Notes under the pieces: model-generated
Databases searched by the model: none
Told to the model about the DNA's origin: nothing
Seen by the model: only the letters and a program-made list of their open reading frames with translations
Position numbers and translations under genes: made by a program
In this document: positions 17,039 to 25,277 of the stretch, piece by piece
Layout of the letters: each line of letters starts with the position of its first letter
How positions within the stretch are numbered: the first letter of the stretch is position 1
Origin: an uncultured Eubacterium sp.
GTDB taxonomy: Bacteria; Bacillota; Clostridia; Oscillospirales; Acutalibacteraceae
NCBI GenBank assembly: GCA_910577215.1
Contig: CAJTMQ010000018.1
Span: forward strand, 1 to 29,310
Reading direction: 5' to 3'
Length of the DNA stretch: 29,310 nucleotides

Positions 17039-20000
17039 TTAATATTTAATTTCACCCTTGAAAACAAGATTGCAGTCGCCTGAAAGGGTAACACATTCAT
17101 CTGTGTAATTAACAATTAAATCGCCGCCGCGAAGCTTAACCGTTATATCCTCTCCCTTGGCACATAAGCCGTTTTCAACTGCCGCAACAACTGCTGCACA
17201 TGCACCCGTTCCGCATGCCTGTGTTTCGCCGTTGCCTCGTTCCCACACTCTCATTTTAAGTGTGCGGCTATTAACAACTCTAACAAACTCCGTGTTAATT
17301 CTTTCGGGGAAAAGCTCGTGAGTTTCAAACTTCGGTCCTATTGTTTCAATATTAACCTTATCCACATTGTCAACAAAAACAACACAGTGCGGATTTCCCA
17401 CCGAAAGGCAGGTTATATAGCAATCCTTGTCTGCAACTGTTATTCTGTGGTTAATAACACGGCTTTCATTGATGTTAACAGGAATTTTTGCCGGATCAAG
17501 TTCTGCCTTGCCCATATTAACGGTAACGGAGGATACCTTGCCGCTACGTGTGAAAAGCTGAAGCTCTTTAATACCGCTTGCGGTTTCAATGGTCATATTA
17601 TCTTTTTTAACCATATCGTTATCATAAAGATATTTTCCAAGGCAGCGGATTGAATTTCCTGCCATTTTGCCTTCAGAGCCGTCTATATTGAAAATTCTCA
17701 TTTTAGCATCAGCAATATCTGATTCCTCAATCAGTACAATGCCGTCACCGCCGATACCTTTATGTCTGTCCGAAAATTCAATAGCAAAGCTTTCGGGGCA
17801 GGTGATAATGCCGCATTGATTGTTGAAGAAAATGTAGTCATCACCCGTGCCGTGCATTTTGCTGAACTTAAGAGTACCCTTGCTTTCACGCATATCGTTT
17901 ATATCAACAAGCTCTGTGTTAGTCTGATTATATCTGCTTGCAATAATATCTGCAAGTGCATTTGCAGTGTCAAGTGATGTAATCGTTGCAATTCCAAGCT
18001 GATTTGCTCTGTTAAACAGCTTAATGTAATCTGCAATGCTCTTTTTGTCACTCTTGCCTGTGTAAACGATGTAATCAAGCTTTCCGCTTTCAACAAGCTC
18101 CATAATGGAATTGTCTTCCCTCAGCTTGTTAACAACATTAACATCTATTCCAAGGCTTTCTATAGCCTTGGCGGTTTCGGGTGTTGCCCATATCTGCACA
18201 CCGATATCGTCAAGCTTCTTGGCAAGGGTAACAATTTCATATCTGTCCTGCTTCGTAACCGTAATCAAAACGCCGTGCTTTTCACGTTTGTGGAAATCAA
18301 CCTTGAAGCCTGCTGAAACAAGTCCTTTAAAGAGTGCTTCATTCAGATTTTTACCTACGCCGAGTACCTCGCCCGTAGATTTCATTTCGGGTCCAAGCTT
18401 GCTGTTTACATCATTGAGCTTTTCAAAGCTGAAAACAGGAACTTTAACAGCATAATATGGAGGTGTTTTGTATAATCCTGTGCCGTATCCGAGCTCGGCA
18501 AGAGTTGAACCAACCATTATCTTCGTTGCAAGCTCAACCATAGGCACGCCTGTGACTTTACTGATGTACGGAATCGTTCTTGAAGCACGAGGGTTAACCT
18601 CAATAACATAAAGCTCATTCTGATATATAAGATACTGAATATTTATAAGTCCCTTTGTTTTTAGGGATAATGCCAGCTCTTCGGAAACATCACAGATTTT
18701 TGCAAGCATTTTATCCTGAATGTTGTAAGGCGGATAAACTGCAATTGAGTCACCGCTGTGAACACCTGCACGCTCAATATGCTCCATAATTCCGGGAATA
18801 AGAACATCCCTGCCGTCTGAAATACAGTCTACCTCAAGCTCTGTGCCCATCATATATTTGTCTACAAGCACGGGATTTTCAATGCCCTGTGCAAGAATAA
18901 TATCCATATACTGCTTAACATCATCATCTGTGTAGGCAATGGTCATATTCTGACCGCCGATAACATAGCTTGGACGGAGCAGAACAGGATAGGTGAGTGC
19001 GTTTGCAGCGGAAAGGGCTTCATCAAGGGTCATAACAGAAGAACCCTTAGGTCTGAATATGCCGAAGCTTTCAAGCAAAGCGTCAAAGCGTTCTCTGTCC
19101 TCCGCAATATCAATGCTTTCAGCAGATGTGCCCAGGATTTTTACCTTGTGATCGTCAAGATATTTTGTAAGTTTGATGGCAGTCTGACCGCCGAAGGCAA
19201 CAACAACACCAATCGGTTTTTCAACCTTAATGATGTTCATAACATCCTCAGGTGTAAGCGGCTCAAAATAAAGCCTGTCACCAGTGTCAAAATCCGTTGA
19301 AACCGTTTCGGGATTGTTGTTGACCAAAATAACCTCATAGCCAAGCTCTTTTAAAGTCCATACACAGTGAACAGAGGAGTAGTCAAACTCAATTCCCTGA
19401 CCTATGCGGATAGGTCCTGAGCCTAAAACAATTATTCTTTCTTTTTCAGAGCGGTTTAATTCTCTGCTTTCGCAGGCGGTGTCATACGTAGAATAGAAGT
19501 ATGGTGTTTCAGCGGCAAATTCCGCGCCGCAGGTATCAACCATTTTGTAAACCGCATCTCTGTGAAAGGCAAGTGAGCAGCCGCTTATTTTTTCAAGGGC
19601 TTCATCGGTATAGCCGAATTTCTTGCCTTTTATATATGCATCCTTGCCGATAGGTTTATTTTTAATCTGTCTTTCATAGTCGGCAAGATTTTTAAGCTTG
19701 TATAAGAACCACTTGTCAATCTTGGTAATACCGTGGATTTTTTCGGGAGTAATACCGCTTTTCAAAGCACGGAAAACGCTGAATAAGCGTAAATCATCCT
19801 GATTGTGAAGTGTTTCAATTATATCTGTTCCTTCAAGTGCTTTGCTGTTAAGCGTATCAAGACCGATTTCCGCACCGCGAACAGCCTTCATAATAGCCAT
19901 TTCAAAGGACGGAGCAATGCTCATAACCTCGCCTGTGGCTTTCATTTGCGTGCCGAGCTTTCTTGAAGCGTTAACAAACTTGTCAAACGGCCATTTCGGA

Positions 20001-21070
20001 AGCTTAACAACAACGTAGTCAAGGGTAGGCTCAAAGCAGGCACAGGTTTTTCCCGTAACATCATTTTTGATTTCATCAAGTGTGTATCCCAATGCAATTT
20101 TAGTTGTTACCTTTGCAATAGGGTAGCCTGTTGCCTTTGAAGCAAGTGCAGATGAACGTGAAACACGAGGATTAACCTCAATAACACTGTATTCAAAGCT
20201 GTCCGGATTTAAGGCAAACTGGCAGTTGCATCCGCCCTCAATGCCAAGCTCTGTAATAATATCAAGCGAAGCTGAACGCAGCATCTGATATTCCTTGTCA
20301 CCAAGTGTAACGGCAGGGGCAATAACAATACTGTCGCCCGTATGAACGCCAACAGGGTCAAAGTTTTCCATAGAGCAAACGGCTATAACGTTTCCGACAC
20401 TGTCACGCATTACCTCAAACTCAATTTCTTTCCAGCCTGCAATGTATTTTTCAACAAGTACCTGTGTGATCGGGGAAAGCATTAAGCCACGCTTTGCAAT
20501 CTCCTCAAGCTCCTTTTCGTTGTATGCAACACCGCCGCCGGCACCGCCAAGAGTGAAAGCAGGGCGGATAATAACAGGGTAGCCGATTTCATCGGCAATT
20601 GCTCTTGAACGCTCTAAATCATTTGCAATATCACTCGGAACAACAGGCTGATTGATTTTCAGCATTGTATCGCGGAACATCTGTCTGTCCTCAGCCTTAT
20701 CTATAGCCTCTGCATCTGTTCCGAGCAGACGAACACCCATTTTGTCGAGGTAGCCGTCCTTTGCAAGCTGCATGGAAATTGTAAGTCCTGTCTGACCGCC
20801 AAGGCCGCCTAAAATACTGTCGGGACGTTCTTTTTCAATGATTCTTTTAACTGTTTCCACAGTTAAAGGCTCAAGGTAAATATGGTCTGCAAGTGCCTTG
20901 TCCGTCATTATGGTTGCAGGGTTGGAGTTTACAAGCACAACCTCAATGCCTTCGTCCTTGAGCACTCGGCACGCCTGAGCACCTGCATAGTCAAACTCAG
21001 CTGCCTGACCGATAACGATAGGACCTGAGCCTATAACAAGTACCTTTTTAATGTCTTTATTAAGAGGCAT
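17039..21070 (-). CDS. carB-dapF: Fusion of arginine-type carbamoyl-phosphate synthase large subunit with a DapF-like epimerase domain
   Basis: Residues 1-~1060 are a complete CarB: VIGSGPIVIGQ near 12, VLGSGPIRIGQ near 550, EVNPR motifs in both ATP-grasp halves, and an MGS-like tail ending in the usual ELVDIN. Without a stop the frame continues from ~1065 to 1343 as a full-length DapF fold of ~279 residues: KMHGTGDDY at 1071-1079, GIGGDGIV, IFNIDGSEGKM, VGNPHCVVFVD, RINTEF, WERGNGETQACGTGACAA. DapF normally interconverts LL- and meso-diaminopimelate using two Cys. Cys1286 is present, but the first position is Ala1137 (MAGNS instead of MCGNG), and Asp1077 replaces a substrate-binding Asn. I see no good internal ribosome binding site near 17893 or 17857 to make DapF separately. 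The start shares TAATG with carA. Last gene of the arginine operon. The CarB function is secure; the activity of the DapF half is open. Confidence 0.93.
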   Translation of the reverse strand: MPLNKDIKKVLVIGSGPIVIGQAAEFDYAGAQACRVLKDEGIEVVLVNSNPATIMTDKALADHIYLEPLTVETVKRIIEKERPDSILGGLGGQTGLTISMQLAKDGYLDKMGVRLLGTDAEAIDKAEDRQMFRDTMLKINQPVVPSDIANDLERSRAIADEIGYPVIIRPAFTLGGAGGGVAYNEKELEEIAKRGLMLSPITQVLVEKYIAGWKEIEFEVMRDSVGNVIAVCSMENFDPVGVHTGDSIVIAPAVTLGDKEYQMLRSASLDIITELGIEGGCNCQFALNPDSFEYSVIEVNPRVSRSSALASKATGYPIAKVTTKIALGYTLDEIKNDVTGKTCACFEPTLDYVVVKLPKWPFDKFVNASRKLGTQMKATGEVMSIAPSFEMAIMKAVRGAEIGLDTLNSKALEGTDIIETLHNQDDLRLFSVFRALKSGITPEKIHGITKIDKWFLYKLKNLADYERQIKNKPIGKDAYIKGKKFGYTDEALEKISGCSLAFHRDAVYKMVDTCGAEFAAETPYFYSTYDTACESRELNRSEKERIIVLGSGPIRIGQGIEFDYSSVHCVWTLKELGYEVILVNNNPETVSTDFDTGDRLYFEPLTPEDVMNIIKVEKPIGVVVAFGGQTAIKLTKYLDDHKVKILGTSAESIDIAEDRERFDALLESFGIFRPKGSSVMTLDEALSAANALTYPVLLRPSYVIGGQNMTIAYTDDDVKQYMDIILAQGIENPVLVDKYMMGTELEVDCISDGRDVLIPGIMEHIERAGVHSGDSIAVYPPYNIQDKMLAKICDVSEELALSLKTKGLINIQYLIYQNELYVIEVNPRASRTIPYISKVTGVPMVELATKIMVGSTLAELGYGTGLYKTPPYYAVKVPVFSFEKLNDVNSKLGPEMKSTGEVLGVGKNLNEALFKGLVSAGFKVDFHKREKHGVLITVTKQDRYEIVTLAKKLDDIGVQIWATPETAKAIESLGIDVNVVNKLREDNSIMELVESGKLDYIVYTGKSDKKSIADYIKLFNRANQLGIATITSLDTANALADIIASRYNQTNTELVDINDMRESKGTLKFSKMHGTGDDYIFFNNQCGIITCPESFAIEFSDRHKGIGGDGIVLIEESDIADAKMRIFNIDGSEGKMAGNSIRCLGKYLYDNDMVKKDNMTIETASGIKELQLFTRSGKVSSVTVNMGKAELDPAKIPVNINESRVINHRITVADKDCYITCLSVGNPHCVVFVDNVDKVNIETIGPKFETHELFPERINTEFVRVVNSRTLKMRVWERGNGETQACGTGACAAVVAAVENGLCAKGEDITVKLRGGDLIVNYTDECVTLSGDCNLVFKGEIKY

Positions 21071-22146
21071 TATTTGTTACCTCCCATCATATCAATAAAT
21101 TTATCAAATAAAAACCTTGTATCATGCGGACCGCTGCATGCTTCCGGATGAAACTGAACAGAAAAGGCATTTTTTTCAGGATAGACTACACCTTCGTTTG
21201 TTCCGTCATTTGCATTAACATAGCTGATCACTCCGCCGCATTTTTCAATCTCTTCATTAACAACAGCATACCCGTGATTTTGTGATGATATATAAGTTCG
21301 GCCTGTTTCAAGATTTTTAACAGGCTGATTAACACCGCGGTGACCGTATTTCAGCTTAACTGTTTTTGCTCCCATTGCAAGAGCAAGAAGCTGATGACCA
21401 AGGCAGATTCCGAAAATCGGCTTTTTTCCGATAAGCTTTTTAAGCTCTTCAATGCATTCGGTATTGTCACTCGGATCTCCGGGTCCGTTTGAAAGCATAA
21501 TGCCGTCCGGGTTAAGATTTAAAATGTCCTCTGCCTTTGTATTGTAGGGCACAATTGCAACATTGCAGCCGCGTTTTGCAAGCTCGTTGGGAATATTGTC
21601 CTTTTTTCCGTAGTCAAGCAAAACAACATTATGCTTGTGGTTTTCCCCGGGAATAAGGCACGGCTTATCAACAGATGTTGACTTAACGGCATCTGTGATG
21701 ACATATTCCTTGAGTTTATCATAATCAACATCATTAGGGTTAGAGCATATAACGGCATTCATAACGCCGCTTTCTCTGATTATTTTTGTGATTTCTCGTG
21801 TGTCAACATCATAAACACCTATAATGCCGTTTTCTTTAAGAAATTCTTCAAGAGATTCATTGCACCTGAAGTTAGACGGATTATCGCACTTTTCTCTTAC
21901 AATATAGGCGGAAACATATGATTTCTTACTCTCCATATCATCGGTTATAAAGCCGTAGTTTCCTATAAGAGGGAAGGTCTGCATAACAATCTGCCCATAA
22001 TAGCTTGGGTCTGTAAGCGTTTCAATATAGCCGCACATACCTGTTGTAAAAACAAGCTCGCCTGTTATATTACCGCCTGCACCGAAACGCTTGCCCTCAA
22101 AAATATGACCGTCTGCAAGGCATATATATACTTTTTCGTTTTCCAT
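21070..22146 (-). CDS. carA: Carbamoyl-phosphate synthase small subunit, arginine-type
   Basis: Glutaminase partner of the CarB domain in the fused protein encoded next. The class I amidotransferase triad is visible: LSNGPGDPSD, nucleophile Cys in GICLGHQLLALAMG near residue 240, and QFHPEACSGP near 330. The length of 358 aa is normal. It is only moderately similar by eye to the pyr-operon CarA, consistent with separate pathway-specific copies. It lies seven bases after argF and overlaps carB as TAATG. The ribosome binding site is a modest AAGAAG. Confidence 0.95.
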   Translation of the reverse strand: MENEKVYICLADGHIFEGKRFGAGGNITGELVFTTGMCGYIETLTDPSYYGQIVMQTFPLIGNYGFITDDMESKKSYVSAYIVREKCDNPSNFRCNESLEEFLKENGIIGVYDVDTREITKIIRESGVMNAVICSNPNDVDYDKLKEYVITDAVKSTSVDKPCLIPGENHKHNVVLLDYGKKDNIPNELAKRGCNVAIVPYNTKAEDILNLNPDGIMLSNGPGDPSDNTECIEELKKLIGKKPIFGICLGHQLLALAMGAKTVKLKYGHRGVNQPVKNLETGRTYISSQNHGYAVVNEEIEKCGGVISYVNANDGTNEGVVYPEKNAFSVQFHPEACSGPHDTRFLFDKFIDMMGGNK

Positions 22147-22153
22147 ATTCTTC

Positions 22154-23056
22154 TTATCCTAAAAGTTTAACTAAAACTGCTTTCTGAGCGTGAAGTCTGT
22201 TTTCTGCTTCGTCAAATATTTCGTCTGCGTGCTCTTCAAATACCTTAGCGGTAATTTCTTCTTCTCTGTGTGCAGGCAGGCAATGAAGCACCATAGCACC
22301 GTCATTTGCAGCATTCATAACGGAATCGTTAATCTGATAATCCTTAAATATCTTTTCACGCTCTGCCTTTTCTTCTTCCTGACCCATTGAAGCCCATACA
22401 TCCGTGTAAAGCACATCTGCATCCTTTGCGCATTCAAGAATATCTGATGAGCAGGTGAATTTTCCGTTTTCAGATGCCCATTTCATAATTTCAGCATCAG
22501 GCTTGTATTCATCTGGGCAGGCAACAGCACATTCCATACCCATTTTGATTGCACCGACAATAAGGCTGTTTGCCATATTGTTGCCGTCACCTATAAAGCA
22601 GAATTTAAGTCCGTCAAAGGATTTTTTATGCTCACGGATAGTCATTAAATCTGCCAGCACCTGGCAAGGATGACAGTAATCGGTAAGACCGTTGATAATC
22701 GGAATAGAGCCGTACTCAGCAAGATCCTCAACTTCCTTTTGCTCGAAGGTTCTGATCATAATACCGTCAAGGTAACGGGAAAGAACTCTTGCGGTATCCT
22801 CAACAGGCTCGCCTCTGCCAATCTGCAAATCACGGTTGGAGAGGAAAAGTGCCTGACCGCCGAGCTGATACATACCTGTTTCAAAGGAAACTCTTGTTCT
22901 TGTTGAGCTTTTCTGAAAAATCATTCCAAGCGTTTTACCCTTTAAAAGGTGGTGCTCAATACCGTGCTTTGTTTCATATTTAAGCTGATCTGCAAGATTT
23001 AAAATATCAAGAATATCGTGTTCGCTTAAATCCTGTAATTTTAATAAATGCTTCAT
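22154..23056 (-). CDS. argF: Ornithine carbamoyltransferase
   Basis: Makes citrulline from ornithine and carbamoyl phosphate, using the product of the CarAB pair encoded directly downstream. Motifs: FQKSSTRTRVSFE near residue 48, DYCHPCQVLADL near 127, DVWASMGQE near 219 for ornithine, and HCLPAHREEEI near 258. The HCLPAHR and DVWASMG motifs separate it from the aspartate enzyme. Length is 300 aa. Its start overlaps the argD stop by four bases. Confidence 0.96.
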   Translation of the reverse strand: MKHLLKLQDLSEHDILDILNLADQLKYETKHGIEHHLLKGKTLGMIFQKSSTRTRVSFETGMYQLGGQALFLSNRDLQIGRGEPVEDTARVLSRYLDGIMIRTFEQKEVEDLAEYGSIPIINGLTDYCHPCQVLADLMTIREHKKSFDGLKFCFIGDGNNMANSLIVGAIKMGMECAVACPDEYKPDAEIMKWASENGKFTCSSDILECAKDADVLYTDVWASMGQEEEKAEREKIFKDYQINDSVMNAANDGAMVLHCLPAHREEEITAKVFEEHADEIFDEAENRLHAQKAVLVKLLG

Positions 23057-24213
23057 TTTTCAATTACCTCTTTCAGTATATTTAGTCCTTTATCTATTTC
23101 ATTATAGCTTATATTAAGTGCGGGTAAAAGTCTTATTTTTGTTTTTGCAGTAAGGACCAAAAGTCCTTTTTCAAGACAAGCATTTGCAATTTCTTTTGCG
23201 TTCTTTTCAGTTTCAATGCCAAGCATTAATCCCATTCCGCTTATACTTTTGACTCCGTTTACATTTTTAAGAAAATTCTTTATGTATTTGCTTTTTTCAT
23301 TCACGTTCTTCAAAAATTCATCATCAATTCGTTTAACAATGCTCACTGCACCTGCCGCTGCAATCGGATTTCCGCCGAAGGTTGAGCCGTGTGAGCCGGG
23401 TGTAACAGTATCATTCAGCTTATCTCCGAAAAGAACTGCTCCCATAGGCAAACCGCCTGCAATGCCTTTTGCCGTGCTTACAATATCGGGTTTTATACCG
23501 AAATTCATATAAGCAAAGTATTTGCCCGTTCTGCCGTTGCCTGTCTGTACCTCGTCAACAACCATAAGAATATCTTTTTCTTTTGCAATTTCTTCAATTG
23601 CCTTAACAAACTCTTTGTTAAGGTTGAGTACTCCGCCTTCACCCTGAACACATTCAAACATAATGGCACAAACATCATCCGTTGCCATTTTTTTGAGTGT
23701 GTCAACATCGTTTGCAGGGCAGTATTTAAAGCCCTCTGTAAACGGTGCAAAGCTTGTGTGGAAAGAGTCCTGACCTGTTGCGGCAAGCGTTGTTATTGTT
23801 CTGCCGTGAAAGGAATTCACAAGAGTTATGATTGTACTTCTTCCTTCGCCGTATTTGTCAAAGCTGTATTTTCTTGCAAATTTTATTGCGCCCTCGTTAG
23901 CTTCGGCACCGCTGTTGGAGAAAAACACCTTTTTCATTCCTGTTTTCTCGCAAAGCAGTTGTGCAAGCTCGGCACAGGGGGCGGTGTAGTAAAGGTTTGA
24001 TACATGCTGCAATTTGTTAAGCTGGTTTATAACAGCGTTTTTCCATTCATCATCTGCAATTCCGAAAGCCGTTACGCCGATTCCGGAGCCGAAATCTATG
24101 TATTCTTTTCCGTTTTCATCATATAAGGTTGAGCCTTTTCCCGAAACAAGCTCAACATCAAATCTGCCGTAGGTTGCAGATATATATTTTTTATCAATTT
24201 CTTTTGTAGTCAT
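23053..24213 (-). CDS. argD: Acetylornithine aminotransferase
   Basis: PLP enzyme transferring the amino group from glutamate to N-acetylglutamate semialdehyde. Visible: GSGIGVTAFG near residue 42, SNSGAEANEGAIKFAR near 95, MVVDEVQTGNGRTG near 205 (PLP Asp) and the Schiff-base Lys in STAKGIAGGLPMG near 237. I place the start at ATG 24213, seven bases after AGGTGA, giving 386 aa; a longer frame to 24252 runs into argB and lacks a site. In E. coli, ArgD also acts as the N-succinyl-DAP aminotransferase, which is relevant to the DapF domain fused to CarB in this operon. Confidence 0.95.
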   Translation of the reverse strand: MTTKEIDKKYISATYGRFDVELVSGKGSTLYDENGKEYIDFGSGIGVTAFGIADDEWKNAVINQLNKLQHVSNLYYTAPCAELAQLLCEKTGMKKVFFSNSGAEANEGAIKFARKYSFDKYGEGRSTIITLVNSFHGRTITTLAATGQDSFHTSFAPFTEGFKYCPANDVDTLKKMATDDVCAIMFECVQGEGGVLNLNKEFVKAIEEIAKEKDILMVVDEVQTGNGRTGKYFAYMNFGIKPDIVSTAKGIAGGLPMGAVLFGDKLNDTVTPGSHGSTFGGNPIAAAGAVSIVKRIDDEFLKNVNEKSKYIKNFLKNVNGVKSISGMGLMLGIETEKNAKEIANACLEKGLLVLTAKTKIRLLPALNISYNEIDKGLNILKEVIEK

Positions 24214-24217
24214 TTTA

Positions 24218-25075
24218 TCACCTGCTTCTGAACATAGTTCCCATACCCTCATCGGTAAGCAGCTCCATAAGAATGGAGTGAGGAACTCTGCCGTCTATAA
24301 TAAATGCTTTTTTTACGCCCTCTCGCAAAGCATTTGTCATTGAATCAATTTTAGGTATCATTCCGCCGCCTATAACGCCGTCTGCAATAAGGGCAGGCAC
24401 ATCTGAAATAAATACCTTATGAATAAGGGTGCTTTCATCATTCTTATCTCTTAACAAACCCACAACATCGGTCATTGATACAAGCGTTTCTGCCTTCAAA
24501 GCGCCTGCAACAGATGCCGCAACCGTATCTGCATTGATGTTGTAGCAGTTTCCGTTTTCATCATAGCCGATAGTAGAAATAACAGGAATAAAATTGTTTG
24601 CAAGCACTTCGTTTACAACATCCATATTCATTCCTGTTATCTCACCGACATAGCCGTGCTTATCATCAAGCGGCTTGCATTTTATCATATTGCCGTCCAT
24701 ACCCGAAAGACCTATTGCATGACCTCCGAGATTACCTATCTGGCAAACCAAATCCTTGTTAACCTTGCCTGCAAGTACCATCTGCACAACATTTGCTGTT
24801 TCCTTTGTTGTAACTCTGAGTCCGTCAACAAACTCACTTTGAATTTTCATAGCATTAAGCGCTTTGTTAATTTCAGGGCCGCCGCCGTGAACCAGCACAA
24901 CCTTGATTCCAACAGTTGAAAGAAGAACCAAATCTCTCATAACAGCTTCTTTCAATTCTTCATTTATCATTGCATTTCCGCCGTATTTAACAACAACAAT
25001 CTTCCGACGGTATGCCTGAATGTGCGGCAGTGCGTGTGCAATAACATCCGCCTTCATTGCATTTGTAATATCCAT
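24218..25075 (-). CDS. argB: Acetylglutamate kinase
   Basis: Phosphorylates N-acetylglutamate. Motifs: VVVKYGGNAM near residue 27, LVHGGGPEINKAL near 61, SGMDGNMI near 122, and ADGVIGGGMIPKID near 230. The N-terminal helix before the first strand (HALPHIQAYRRK) is the feature seen in arginine-inhibited, hexameric enzymes, which fits the cyclic pathway implied by argJ; feedback control is therefore likely but inferred. Length is 285 aa. It follows a 202-bp gap after argJ, the only large gap in the operon, and is four bases from argD. Confidence 0.95.
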   Translation of the reverse strand: MDITNAMKADVIAHALPHIQAYRRKIVVVKYGGNAMINEELKEAVMRDLVLLSTVGIKVVLVHGGGPEINKALNAMKIQSEFVDGLRVTTKETANVVQMVLAGKVNKDLVCQIGNLGGHAIGLSGMDGNMIKCKPLDDKHGYVGEITGMNMDVVNEVLANNFIPVISTIGYDENGNCYNINADTVAASVAGALKAETLVSMTDVVGLLRDKNDESTLIHKVFISDVPALIADGVIGGGMIPKIDSMTNALREGVKKAFIIDGRVPHSILMELLTDEGMGTMFRSR

Positions 25076-25110
25076 TTTGTATCTCCTTATGTTTTATCGG
25101 TAATCAAGAG

Positions 25111-25156
25111 TTTATTAAGTTCTGTAATCCCCGTTAATCTTTACAAAGTTATAAGT
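25111..25156. repeat. Direct repeat, copy A: relic of an argJ 3' end
   Basis: This 46-base stretch matches 25274-25319 at 41 of 46 positions. On the minus strand it would encode TYNFVKINGDYRT and a stop, against TYEYVKINGDYRT and a stop in the intact argJ. Substitutions include synonymous third-base changes (GGG/GGA, TAC/TAT). It lies in the argB-argJ gap, about 160 bases downstream of the real gene end, and has no start of its own. Confidence 0.85.
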
Positions 25157-25273
25157 ATACCTCACTCAGTATCGGAAGGTGCACTGCACCTTTCTCCCAA
25201 ATTTTTGCGGCTATGCCTTAAAATTTGGACACTCGTTTGTGATTTAACTTTAGAGTCTGTTCGTTTAATAACA
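25157..25273. repeat. Palindrome-rich segment between the two argJ tails
   Basis: This holds three inverted repeats: AAGGTGCA-C-TGCACCTT at 25176-25192; CCAAATTTT / AAAATTTGG at 25197-25205 and 25220-25228, with an inner GGC-TAT-GCC; and TTGTGATTTAACTT at 25237-25250, which pairs perfectly with 25316-25329 inside argJ. No gene is evident. Flanked by imperfect direct repeats, it looks like a small inserted element or the scar of one (inference). Confidence 0.6.
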
Positions 25274-25277
25274 TTTA

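Noticed and set aside
17318..17653. 111-codon open frame on the plus strand opposite the DapF domain
   Set aside because: No ribosome binding site or promoter, and the opposite strand encodes recognisable DapF motifs throughout.
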